64,000 nucleotides of DNA from JAMLHH01 sp037189845 (GTDB lineage: Bacteria; Bacteroidota; Bacteroidia; Chitinophagales; JADIYW01): assembly GCA_037189845.1 (NCBI GenBank), contig JBBCIS010000001.1:558001-622000 (forward strand), in the 5' to 3' direction. Below are positions 55,387-63,636 of this stretch, in pieces (the stretch's first letter is position 1; each line of letters starts with the position of its first letter). A program made the translations under genes and the position numbers. The notes below the pieces were generated by a model. That model saw nothing but the letters and a program-made list of their open reading frames with translations. It searched no databases and had not been told where the DNA came from.

Positions 55387-56357
55387 TCATGAATCATGGT
55401 TGATTTTCTGAGCCATTCTTTCAGCTAAATTCTGAATATCTTCCCGTCTTGCGATTTGGTTCAACCATTGTTCCGGTATGTTTTCAATTCCATACAGTAA
55501 TCCGGCAAGTCCTCCGGTAACCGCTCCTGTGGTGTCTGTGTCTCCTCCCAAATTTACAGCTTTCAAAACGGCATCTTTGTAATTGTATGTCGTGAGCAGA
55601 CACCAGATACTAGCCTCAAGTGTATGGAGGACATAACCGCTGCTTCTGATTTTGTTTTCATGGATTGTGGAGATATCTTCTTTCAATAATCGGTCAAATA
55701 ATGCAATTTCTTTAGGGTTGATAGATAAAGAAGACAAGTGGTCAGAAATTTCTAATTGCAGATTTCGGTAGATATCGTATTTGTTTTTCCCCTGAATGAT
55801 TTGTCGTGCAAGTTCAAGGTAGTAAAAACAGGCTATGACTGATCGGATATGTGCGTGCGTCAGTGAGGAAACCTGTTTTGTGATTTGATATCGTTCGCTG
55901 ATGGATTTGTCATACAAGTAAAATACTAAAGGTAAAATGCGCATCAGTGAGCCGTTGCCGTTGTCATCGACACTCATTCCGCCTGCCAAATCAGGACGTG
56001 TTCCTTGTTTTAGCTGATAGATTGCTTGTCTTGTTGAAATACCAATGTCGAAAATAGTCCCTCTTGGTGTCCAGAAATTGTGATAATACCAATTGATAAA
56101 CTGTTGAGCAATCGTTTGCAGGTCGAAATCTTCTGTCAAAGCTTCTCCCAGACAAAAAGTCAAAGAACTATCATCAGACCAGGTACCGGGTGGCTGATGA
56201 TAGTTCCGAAACCTATCATTTCTGTCACCGGAAAATGACGCAACCGCTCTCTATTATAAAATTCGACAGGAACTCCCAGCGCATCGCCCACAGCTACTCC
56301 GAAGAGGGCTGAGCTGATGAGCCGGGTGGGTTCTTGTTTATTTTCTTTATCTGTCAC
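55387..56357 (-). pseudogene. ADP-ribosylglycohydrolase gene with a frameshift
   Basis: The first part (from a GTG at 56357) reads SALFGVAVGDALGVPVEFYN and then leaves frame after GFGT; the second part (56163 to 55387) resumes with LTFCLGEALTEDFDLQ and carries DDNGNGSLMRI and LGGDTDTTGAVTGGLAGL, the family's metal-binding motifs. Inserting one base near 56201 restores the expected YHQPPGTWSDDSSLTF segment. The restored protein, of about 322 residues, would be a DraG-like enzyme removing ADP-ribose from a target. The frameshift may be real or a sequencing error. Confidence 0.8.
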
Positions 56358-56380
56358 TTTTATCTTTTTTGAATTGTGAT

Positions 56381-56460
56381 TTCAGGCGTCAGCGCAGCCC
56401 TGATAGAGGCTATACCGAAATGAAATGGAGGTACATGCCGATAGCAGGAATTGCTGCCCA
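56381..56460 (-). repeat. Dispersed intergenic repeat, copy 4
   Basis: Read on the plus strand it starts TTCAGGCGTCAGCGCAGCCC, continues TGATAGAGGC and ends ATAGCAGGAATTGCTGCCC; in the reverse direction its start equals the start of copy 1. It fills the 107-bp gap between the NAMPT stop and the ADP-ribosylglycohydrolase start inside the NAD operon. Confidence 0.65.
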
Positions 56461-56464
56461 AATA

Positions 56465-57922
56465 CTAAATATCTGACTGGACACGTTCACGGATGTCTGA
56501 AAATTTCTGATCGATCAGCAGCTTGCCGTCACGGAAGATTTCTTTCAGCTCGCCTTGTTGTTCCTGTTCCCAGGATACGCTGTCGAGTAATTGATATTGC
56601 CCGTCTCTGCGTATGACCTGCATGAGTCCTTTTGCGGATTTTTTGGTGCCGTCATCGGTTACGGGATTTTTAAAGATTTCACGTCCCTCGCCGCCGACTT
56701 CACCGTAAGTGGCTTTCATGGCAAATCCGAAGGTATCTCTGGTGTTGTATTGGTAGGTAAAGGAACCGATACCCAATACGACATTAGTAGAGGCAAATCT
56801 TTTTCTTTTCAGTCTTTCGCAGATGTCCTGAGCTCTTTCGAAATTGATGCTGTCGCCATAAATAGCTCCGATGCAGGGAGCGAGCTCTTTGTGGCCTTTG
56901 GTGTTGACAATGCCGCCGAATGTATCCCAAAGCAGCTCTATGACTCCTTTTCGCTCGGTTTCTGTTTTGCCATCAGGATTGCCACAGATAATATCCACCG
57001 GGTCGCCGCTGTCAGGGCGGATGACGACTTTGCCGTCACGACTGATGATTTCTTCCTTTAGCTGTGGGAGATAAACGGTCAGAACTTTCCATAAATCCCA
57101 GGTGTCTGAAACGATGGAAACAATGCCTTTGGGATAGATTTCGGTGATAAGTCTGCGGAATGTACCCAGCTCATCTTCGAGTGTACCCATGCACATAACA
57201 GAGTGTTCGGTGGCGGGAACTGTTCCTCCGATGACTTCAAGGTCGGAATTGGCATTGTAGTATCTTTCGAGTAAATCTATTGCCGGAACGGTATCTGTAC
57301 CTTTAAAGCTCAGTAAGTGAGCACAGCCTGAAATCATGGATGCATCAACTCCTGCCATCCCACGCATGGAAAAATCGTGTCCCTGCCAGTCTGTAAATTC
57401 TAAGCTCGTGGAGGTCTCCTGTGCGTACTTGTTGAGGATTTTTCTATACTGCCGGGCAATGGTAGCGGATGTACAAGGCATCCAGATGACTGCAGAAAGA
57501 AGTGTTTCGAAGTAGTTGGTCAGCCAGAAGAATTCAGGTTTAGTGTTGTAAATCGTAAACATGGGAACTCTGACGGGTACGTATGCGCCCTCCGGTAAGG
57601 ACTTGATAGACATGGGAATATAGCCTAAATCGTACAGGTCTTCGATGTGTTGTGTGCCTACCTGATTTTCTCCGAGGTAGTTGTCGATGCGTCTTTTGTA
57701 CTCTGCGATGACTTTTTCTTTAGGTTGACTAAAGAAGTATGTTTCAAAATCTTCCAGTATGTATTTTTTGATGAAATACTGGAGTCCGAACAGTACGACT
57801 TCGTCCACTCCGTCGATGCGGCTTTTGCGAGGTGTCCAGTTGGAATAAACTAAGGTAGTATTTTCAGGATATTGTCTTCTGTGGTCAATTTTATAGCCGT
57901 CTGTTAATAGTAAAGGATTCAT
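56465..57922 (-). CDS. nadV: Nicotinamide phosphoribosyltransferase (NAMPT/NadV)
   Basis: Converts nicotinamide and PRPP into NMN, a one-step nicotinamide salvage. Recognisable segments are LTDGYKIDHRRQYP, YSNWTPRKSR, GTDTVPAIDLL, IVSDTWDLWK, RPDSGDPVDII and GIGSFTYQYNTRDTFGFAMKAT. At about 485 residues it has the length of NAMPT and not of nicotinate phosphoribosyltransferase. The frame extends to 58057, but the ATG at 57922 gives the conserved MNPLLLTDGYK start and leaves 43 bp to prs. It would re-use the nicotinamide released by the ADP-ribose enzymes downstream. Confidence 0.93.
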   Translation of the reverse strand: MNPLLLTDGYKIDHRRQYPENTTLVYSNWTPRKSRIDGVDEVVLFGLQYFIKKYILEDFETYFFSQPKEKVIAEYKRRIDNYLGENQVGTQHIEDLYDLGYIPMSIKSLPEGAYVPVRVPMFTIYNTKPEFFWLTNYFETLLSAVIWMPCTSATIARQYRKILNKYAQETSTSLEFTDWQGHDFSMRGMAGVDASMISGCAHLLSFKGTDTVPAIDLLERYYNANSDLEVIGGTVPATEHSVMCMGTLEDELGTFRRLITEIYPKGIVSIVSDTWDLWKVLTVYLPQLKEEIISRDGKVVIRPDSGDPVDIICGNPDGKTETERKGVIELLWDTFGGIVNTKGHKELAPCIGAIYGDSINFERAQDICERLKRKRFASTNVVLGIGSFTYQYNTRDTFGFAMKATYGEVGGEGREIFKNPVTDDGTKKSAKGLMQVIRRDGQYQLLDSVSWEQEQQGELKEIFRDGKLLIDQKFSDIRERVQSDI

Positions 57923-57965
57923 GATATGAGGTTTTGTGTGAATAATCTGAGGGGTTACAGGGATG

Positions 57966-58811
57966 CTATGATAAAAGGTTTTCATTGAGCTTGATTTGTG
58001 TGAGCTGAGGATGCTGTTCCAAATCTCTGAATGAATTTGTTGTATATATCCGGTCAAAGTATTGGCTCAGTTCGTTTAGTCCGTTGCTGAAAATTCCGTG
58101 AGAAACTGCCAGATAAAGCCGTCCGGCATTTTTGCTTTTGAGTTCTTTTGCAAGACCAATGAATGTAGAACCTCCGTCACAGATATCATCTACGATGAGG
58201 TAATCTTTTTGTTGTAAATCATCGGCATATACTCTGAATGAAGTGAGCTGGCCGTTTTGGACATTTCGGGTTTTACCGCATTCTATGACTTCAATTCCAC
58301 CTAGTGCAGCGGAAAGCTTGGATATTTTTTTAGAAGCTCCTGCATCCGGTGATACCAGGATTACAGGTGTCTGAATATCCTGAATGACTTGCTGAATAAA
58401 TTTTGTATTGGATACATTCCGGCAATTGTCAAGCAGAGCAGGGGCGACATCTGAGTGGGCATCAAGTATGACGATTTTAGAGAACCCAAGATTGTTGATG
58501 AGCTGAGCGTAGATTTTGACAGTCAGAGGTTCTCCAGAGTTCATGACTCTGTCCTGACGTGCTGCCGGGAAATAGGGAAGTGTAAGTGTTCCCAGACTGA
58601 TTTCGCTCCGTTTGATCGCATCGGTTGCCAGTAGAAGAAATCCCATGTCTTCGAATGAACGGATTCTGATGGTCACATCTGCTGAGGTTATATTTTCTGT
58701 GTTTTTCAGTCTGAGATGTGGTTCTCCACCTGAAAAGATAAATTTTTCAAATTCAATTTCAGTACCTGTGTAGGGTTTAAAGCTTTGGTCGAGATTCAGT
58801 ACTGCGTTCAT
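57966..58811 (-). CDS. prs: Divergent ribose-phosphate pyrophosphokinase
   Basis: Makes PRPP from ribose 5-phosphate and ATP, the co-substrate of NAMPT next door. It has FPAARQDRVMNSGEPL, DAHSDV in place of the usual DLH segment, SPDAGASKKISKL, and the PRPP-binding loop YLIVDDICDGGSTF. At 281 residues it is shorter than housekeeping Prs (about 310). Its sequence differs from the housekeeping form enough that it may be a salvage-specific paralogue, as in some phages that pair prs with nadV. The ATG at 58811 follows the operator; an upstream Met at 58832 would lie inside it. Confidence 0.85.
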   Translation of the reverse strand: MNAVLNLDQSFKPYTGTEIEFEKFIFSGGEPHLRLKNTENITSADVTIRIRSFEDMGFLLLATDAIKRSEISLGTLTLPYFPAARQDRVMNSGEPLTVKIYAQLINNLGFSKIVILDAHSDVAPALLDNCRNVSNTKFIQQVIQDIQTPVILVSPDAGASKKISKLSAALGGIEVIECGKTRNVQNGQLTSFRVYADDLQQKDYLIVDDICDGGSTFIGLAKELKSKNAGRLYLAVSHGIFSNGLNELSQYFDRIYTTNSFRDLEQHPQLTQIKLNENLLS

Positions 58812-58815
58812 GTTT

Positions 58816-58870
58816 GTGTAATTTGAACACAAATATAAATAAGATTTTTTATTTTGTGTACTTTTTACGC
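58816..58870 (-). promoter_or_regulatory. prs promoter with two putative NrtR operators
   Basis: The -7 box TATATTTG (minus strand, 58837-58830) is followed, sharing its last base, by GTGTTCAAATTACAC (58830-58816). A second site, GCGTAAAAAGTACAC, lies at 58870-58856, 40 bp away and overlying the expected -33 region. Both fit the pattern of the nrtR promoter site, with TACAC invariant in all three. TTT or AAA bases flank each palindrome. A repressor bound to both would block polymerase entry and start. Confidence 0.6.
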
Positions 58871-59029
58871 AAAAAATATTTAAATATAAAAATTCAGACT
58901 TTTATCAATGTCTATCTGGGGCGAAAGTAAAGACAAGCTCATTTTTGATTTGAAAAATAGTAGCTTATAAATCTATCTTAAGAGGTACAAATTGACCAGA
59001 TAAAGAAAAAAGGTCTTCAAACAACAGAA

Positions 59030-59494
59030 CTACATGAATACTATTTCTGACATTTTCCCATTTTCCCAATAGAGTGAAATTGTATCAGTATTTTCTTCAT
59101 GTATAGACTCGAAAATTATTTCATACTTCAATATCAAAGACTCTGGCTCAGAAGGACCTATATAGGATAGGTAAAAATTGTTTATCCAGTCAGGCTGTTT
59201 GTATTTGGGTAAATCCTTGGGTCGGAATTCAATATCTTTTTTGATTTGTGAGATGATATCGTCCAGAGAATCAATAATTTTATAAATATTATCCAGAGTC
59301 CTTCGATTTGGTCCATGAATGTTTGCTTCCCAAAGAAATACAGTAGGTGCTGGCTGATGGGAAATTATACATTCACTCGTCCACGTGTAAATTTTAAATG
59401 GCTTACTATCACGAACTCGTGTCGTTAAATTGCCGATTCTACTGTTTTGAATGACAATCTTTCTACCAAACAAAAAGTCTTTAATAATTCCCAT
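59030..59494 (-). CDS. Hypothetical protein
   Basis: The 154-residue protein has no signal peptide. Its most regular feature is a central helix (DNIYKIIDSLDDIISQIKKD) followed by beta-rich sequence. The acidic, Ile-rich composition recalls small immunity or accessory proteins, but I recognise no family. It lies upstream of prs on the same strand, with an intervening 219-bp gap that holds the prs promoter, and is therefore probably a separate unit. Confidence 0.5.
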   Translation of the reverse strand: MGIIKDFLFGRKIVIQNSRIGNLTTRVRDSKPFKIYTWTSECIISHQPAPTVFLWEANIHGPNRRTLDNIYKIIDSLDDIISQIKKDIEFRPKDLPKYKQPDWINNFYLSYIGPSEPESLILKYEIIFESIHEENTDTISLYWENGKMSEIVFM

Positions 59495-59528
59495 GGGTAT
59501 ATAAAGTGAAGGTTTGGATTATATAAAT

Positions 59529-60260
59529 CTATTGTTTGGATATTATAGTTTTCAGAGTAATTGTTTCATTGGGATAAGAAGTTCCTTCATATTCAAAGTC
59601 AAAATATAATTCTGCTTCTAATTGAAAATATTTATTAACAGGAATGATTGTTAACTTCTTTAAATCCACAGGATTGTGTACATTTTGAATATAAATAGAA
59701 GAAGAACTTATCTCATCAGAAGGAAATGTGTATCCTGTGTCAGAATAGATTCTTTCTTTCATTTCTTTACTGCAGAAAATAATGAATTGTAATTGAGGTT
59801 TAACGATATCATTGTTGAAAACAAAAGATTCGAGAAATATAGAAAACTCAATTTCAGACGCTTCCTCTTCTCCGGTGATTTCAAAATTTGTTGTACTTAT
59901 TTTCAGGAGTTTTGCAGAAAAGTTTTCTGTGTAGTCATTGATATTTTGGAGTTTCCCAATTTCAACTTCAGCATCTTTTCTGTACAAAACATCAGGGGTT
60001 TTTCCATGTTTGAATTCGTTGAAAAAGTCTTCTATATACTCAGTTTCTGGTTTTGCTCCAGCTTTCCAAAGCAAAAATAAAGCATCATAATTAATGCCTC
60101 CAAATACTGCTCTTTCTGATAATGTATAATTGAATTCGTCTTTTCTGTTTACTTCCAAACCTGAATCTATTAACTTCTGTAATTCACCATTATCGTGTTC
60201 ATTCTGAACGATTTCGATAGCCTGATTAAACAGGAATATTTTTTCTTCCTGATTTTTCAT
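59529..60260 (-). CDS. Protein with one or two ankyrin-like repeats and an unknown domain
   Basis: Residues 15-75 resemble ankyrin repeats (NGELQKLIDSGLEVNRKDEFNYTL ..., then ALFLLWKAGAKPE), though split by insertions. Residues 110-243 are a beta-rich domain of unknown family (SEIEFSIFLESFVFNND, LDLKKLTIIPVNKYF-like). Together with the next gene downstream (34 bp) it may form a small unit of immunity-like proteins; that is a guess. No toxin gene is seen nearby. Confidence 0.55.
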   Translation of the reverse strand: MKNQEEKIFLFNQAIEIVQNEHDNGELQKLIDSGLEVNRKDEFNYTLSERAVFGGINYDALFLLWKAGAKPETEYIEDFFNEFKHGKTPDVLYRKDAEVEIGKLQNINDYTENFSAKLLKISTTNFEITGEEEASEIEFSIFLESFVFNNDIVKPQLQFIIFCSKEMKERIYSDTGYTFPSDEISSSSIYIQNVHNPVDLKKLTIIPVNKYFQLEAELYFDFEYEGTSYPNETITLKTIISKQ

Positions 60261-60410
60261 AGTAATATTTTTGATTGAAGTAATAGTATCTTTTTATGAT
60301 AATAATCGAGAGTAACCACAAATTGCAGAGATTCCCCATTTTAAAGGTGTATTCTAAGATCAACTTATATTTTCCATCGTGGAATGAAAGATGATTTTTA
60401 TTTGTGCCTT

Positions 60411-61172
60411 TTACCACAAAAACGGAATCACAGCTTTTCTCTCTTTAGGATAATCCGGAAATTTTTCGAGATACCATTTGTGGTGGGAGAGTGCTCTTGG
60501 TACGAGATTGGCAAATGTCCACAGGAAAAATGCCAGACCCGGCAAGCTCCATGTCAGGATGGCAAAACCGCCCCATTCCAGCACTTCGCCGAAAAGATTC
60601 GGACAGCTGATATATTTGAATAGTCCGTTTTGAGGGATTTTATAACCGGTTTCTCCGGGTTTTCTCAGGTTGATCAGCATATTGTCTGATTGCCAGTTGA
60701 TGAACATACCAACGAAGAAGATAATCGTGCCGATGATGAACTGAGGAGAAGTCAGCCAGGAATCGGGATAAACCATTATTTCTCCCAGAAAATATCCAAT
60801 CAGGAAACCATTGACCAGATTAAAGCTCATACCCATGAGCATGATGGAGGCCGGCATTTTTTTTCCATTGGTCTGAATGCGCAAAGGAAAAATGATACTC
60901 CGGTTGATATAATGTAAGGTGAAAAAGCTTACAATAATACCATTGGCCAGCGAGATAGAGTTTGTGCCGGTAAGCAGAAAAAAGTACAGTACTATCAAAA
61001 CAAAAAACTCCATAAAAAACCAACCCAACTTATTGTCAATGAGCGGTCCCCATCCTTTAGTAGTATGTCGACCATAAGGAGCGGTGATCCTCAGTAATGC
61101 GATAAATGTAACTACTGCTATTGCTATCCAGAGCCAGATAAATCCTTCGAAAAATTGTGGTGTAATCATCAT
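60411..61172 (-). CDS. Steroid 5-alpha-reductase-like membrane protein
   Basis: The 253-residue protein has six or seven hydrophobic segments and the C-terminal 3-oxo-5-alpha-steroid 4-dehydrogenase domain (PNLFGEVLEWGGFAILTWSLPG, then FLWTFANLVPRALSHHKWYLEKF and FPDYPKERKAVIPFLW, each shown in part). Members reduce a C=C bond in steroid-like or polyprenoid lipids using NADPH. The substrate here is unknown; bacterial sterols are rare. It lies 3 bp after a 3-beta-HSD-like gene, so the two are co-transcribed. Confidence 0.85.
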   Translation of the reverse strand: MMITPQFFEGFIWLWIAIAVVTFIALLRITAPYGRHTTKGWGPLIDNKLGWFFMEFFVLIVLYFFLLTGTNSISLANGIIVSFFTLHYINRSIIFPLRIQTNGKKMPASIMLMGMSFNLVNGFLIGYFLGEIMVYPDSWLTSPQFIIGTIIFFVGMFINWQSDNMLINLRKPGETGYKIPQNGLFKYISCPNLFGEVLEWGGFAILTWSLPGLAFFLWTFANLVPRALSHHKWYLEKFPDYPKERKAVIPFLW

Positions 61173-61175
61173 AAG

Positions 61176-62153
61176 TTATATTTTATTTTCCGCCTTGAAC
61201 CAGCTGACGGTATCTGTTAAAGATACTTCTAAATCCCGTGGTGTGTAACCTAATTCATTTTTCGCTTTATCAGACAGTGTTTGTTTGTTGCCATCAGCAA
61301 GAATATCGATATAAGTCTTGTCGTACAATGGAGGTTTGCCCGTGATTTTTGCATACAGCTGAATAAAAGGCACTCCGATGTATGCCATAAAAAGAGGTAG
61401 CTCAAGCATTTTTTTACGGGAGCCATTGGCTCGCAGGACGTATTCTGAAAAAGATTTAATGGAGTGATATTTTCCTCCAAGAATATAAGTCGTTCCGTTT
61501 TCTCCTTTTTCCAATGCCAGAATTGCACCTTTGGCAATATCTCTGACATCTACAAAATCAAAACCTCCTTTTACTGCTGAAGGAACGCTTCCTTTGCTGA
61601 TGTCAATGACTGCTTTGCCTAATTTGGAGGGTTTGTAGTCGTAAGGTCCAACAACAGAAGTCGGACAGACGATGACCACATGCTGCCCGTTTTTTGCGGC
61701 TTCCTGCGCCAGAATGTGACCATCCCGCTTGGTCTGGTCATAAAAGATGGATATTTCTCCTACGAAATGTCTCTTTTCATCCAGTGGCTGATCGTGCGGA
61801 CTGTGATCATATGCATGGATAGAGCTGAAATGAACAATTTTTTTTACGCCGCATTCCTTAGCTGTTTCCAGTACGTTTTGGGTGCCTTTGACATTGATGT
61901 CGTAAACACTTTGGATGTGCTTGTAGCCCAATTCAATAACACCGGCAGTATGAAATACAGCATCACAATCCTGCATAAGTACTTTCAATGAATTTCTGTC
62001 CAGCACATTTCCTTTGACAGTTTTGACAGGTAACCCCTTTAATGCCCTGAGGTCGTTGAATACTAAAGCAATAACTTCGTGTCCCTGTTCAATGAGTTCT
62101 CTGCAGATAGCAGCACCTACATGTCCGGCGGCTCCGGTGACGGCGATTTTCAT
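61176..62153 (-). CDS. NAD-dependent epimerase/dehydratase of the 3-beta-HSD type
   Basis: The 325-residue SDR protein has VTGAAGHVGAAIC (NAD-binding), Tyr-x-x-x-Lys in SIFYDQTKRDG and the extended-SDR layout, with the HSSIHAYDHS segment in front. It fits 3-beta-hydroxysteroid dehydrogenase-like enzymes, which oxidise a hydroxyl group. Next to the 5-alpha-reductase it suggests a two-step lipid modification (oxidation and reduction). The substrate is unknown. Confidence 0.85.
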   Translation of the reverse strand: MKIAVTGAAGHVGAAICRELIEQGHEVIALVFNDLRALKGLPVKTVKGNVLDRNSLKVLMQDCDAVFHTAGVIELGYKHIQSVYDINVKGTQNVLETAKECGVKKIVHFSSIHAYDHSPHDQPLDEKRHFVGEISIFYDQTKRDGHILAQEAAKNGQHVVIVCPTSVVGPYDYKPSKLGKAVIDISKGSVPSAVKGGFDFVDVRDIAKGAILALEKGENGTTYILGGKYHSIKSFSEYVLRANGSRKKMLELPLFMAYIGVPFIQLYAKITGKPPLYDKTYIDILADGNKQTLSDKAKNELGYTPRDLEVSLTDTVSWFKAENKI

Positions 62154-62194
62154 TTCTTTTTAAATCTTTAAAATTTTTCTGGTGCAATACCGGG

Positions 62195-62953
62195 TTATGA
62201 TCTCATTTTAATTAATGGATAATCCAGTCCGTTGACTTCATTTTTGATGACTTCATAGTCTTGTAAAGCCTCAAAAAGTTTCTTTAAAGTATTGATTCCA
62301 TAAGTTCTTGTGTCAAAAGAAGGATCGATCTTTTTGATGTTTTTCCCTATCTGGGAAATATATGCTACGTCTTCGTCCTCGTCATTCAGAGAAATGAGAT
62401 AAGCTTTGTGGATGGTTCTTGCATCTTCTGCTGACAAGGTGATAAATTTCTTTTGGGAAGAAGTATAGTTATCTTTTTTACTGATGAAGGTAATTTCTTT
62501 TGTTTCTGTATCGCTGTCGCGAAGATTCTCTGTATAGGTGAAAACTTCGCAGGATTTGACAAAAGCCTCAGGTGTTTTCTTTTCTCCGATACCCATGACA
62601 AACATTCCTTCTTCCCGGATTCTTTTGGCCAGTCCGGTATAATCACTGTCACTGGATACGATACAAAACCCGTCGACATTGTCTTCGTGGAGAATATCCA
62701 TGGCATCAATGATGAGGGAGCTGTCAGTAGAATTTTTCCCCGTAGTGTATGAGAATTTCTGAATAGGATTAAAAGAGTGCTGGTTAAGTGTGTTTTTCCA
62801 GCTATTCATCTGTGGAGCGGTCCAGTCTCCGTAGATTCTCCGGATAGTGGCTTTGCCGTATTTGGATACTTCTTCTATGATTTCTTTGATGAGCTTGGAC
62901 TGAGCATTATCGCCATCTATCAAAACGGCTATGTTAAATCTGTTTTCTTTCAT
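62195..62953 (-). CDS. NYN-domain protein with OST-HTH-like C-terminus
   Basis: Residues 1-140 are a NYN (PIN-like) nuclease domain: AVLIDGDNAQSKL at the start, then IVSSDSDYTGLAKRIRE near 105-120, which together supply the acidic residues of a metal-dependent RNase. Residues 190-252 look like an OST-HTH/LOTUS domain (ISQIGKNIKKIDPSFDTRTYG, LKKLFEALQDYEV). It should act on RNA in the cytoplasm. The frame extends to 63049, but ATG 62953 gives the conserved MKENRFNIAVLIDGDN start. A single-gene unit. Confidence 0.85.
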   Translation of the reverse strand: MKENRFNIAVLIDGDNAQSKLIKEIIEEVSKYGKATIRRIYGDWTAPQMNSWKNTLNQHSFNPIQKFSYTTGKNSTDSSLIIDAMDILHEDNVDGFCIVSSDSDYTGLAKRIREEGMFVMGIGEKKTPEAFVKSCEVFTYTENLRDSDTETKEITFISKKDNYTSSQKKFITLSAEDARTIHKAYLISLNDEDEDVAYISQIGKNIKKIDPSFDTRTYGINTLKKLFEALQDYEVIKNEVNGLDYPLIKMRS

Positions 62954-62966
62954 AATGTCAATAATT

Positions 62967-63476
62967 TTAATCTTCCGGTTGACTTTGAAATCTGGGCTTA
63001 ATGACCAACTCTTTGCTAAGACCGGGATAAGTATTAAAGACTGATTCACTTGTTTTTCCGGAAGTGTCTATAAATTTCCATGTTTTTCCATTATCTACAG
63101 AAATTCCGACTAACGTAGAATTTTCGATTCTTTTACTATTAGGTGTTTTGAGTGAAATTGCTTGCTGGATAGTGAATTGCAATTCGTTATTATAGGTAAT
63201 TATTGGAGATGGTTCTTTGAATTGTATATCAAGTACTTTGATATTATTTGATTCCATTAGTTTAAAATTAGCATCGAGAAAAGAAATGGCTTCTTCTTTA
63301 CTGCTGAATTTTTTGAGGGCATCAGGATGGGAAAATTCTATGAATTTTTCAAAGTCACCTTTCATAAATGAATTTTTCATTTCATTCAGCTGCTGGTTGA
63401 TACGCTCATCAGACGTTTGAGCATAAGAAAACTGAATGCCCAGTAATATTATGATGGTTAAGATTATTTTGAACAT
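62967..63476 (-). CDS. Secreted hypothetical protein
   Basis: The 169-residue protein has a signal peptide (about 1-19, ending FSYAQ) and a domain of the kind that follows a DUF4440/SnoaL-like pattern (MKGDFEKFIEFSHPDALKKF ..., then a beta sheet IITYNNELQFTIQQAISL). It is a common type of small Bacteroidota exported protein with unknown function. It lies 13 bp upstream of the NYN gene on the same strand and may share its transcript. Confidence 0.65.
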   Translation of the reverse strand: MFKIILTIIILLGIQFSYAQTSDERINQQLNEMKNSFMKGDFEKFIEFSHPDALKKFSSKEEAISFLDANFKLMESNNIKVLDIQFKEPSPIITYNNELQFTIQQAISLKTPNSKRIENSTLVGISVDNGKTWKFIDTSGKTSESVFNTYPGLSKELVIKPRFQSQPED

Positions 63477-63636
63477 GATGTGTAAATATAAACCGAATTG
63501 GGTTTTGATGGTATAAATAAGAATGTATCATTCTGTGTGAAAGTTATAGTATCTATTTTCCTGCCAAAAAATAAAAGAGAATCCAGATGGTAATAATTAA
63601 CTTGTATCTGTATTGTCGAAATTTTAATCATCCGTC

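Noticed and set aside
57966..58832. Longer prs starting at 58832 and longer NAMPT starting at 58057
   Set aside because: The first would begin inside the operator and the second would overlap prs by 90 bp; both conserved N-termini begin at the later ATGs.
60226..60417. Short minus-strand frame upstream of the ankyrin-like gene
   Set aside because: It overlaps the start of the accepted gene, is Tyr/Lys-rich low complexity, and has no recognisable start signal.
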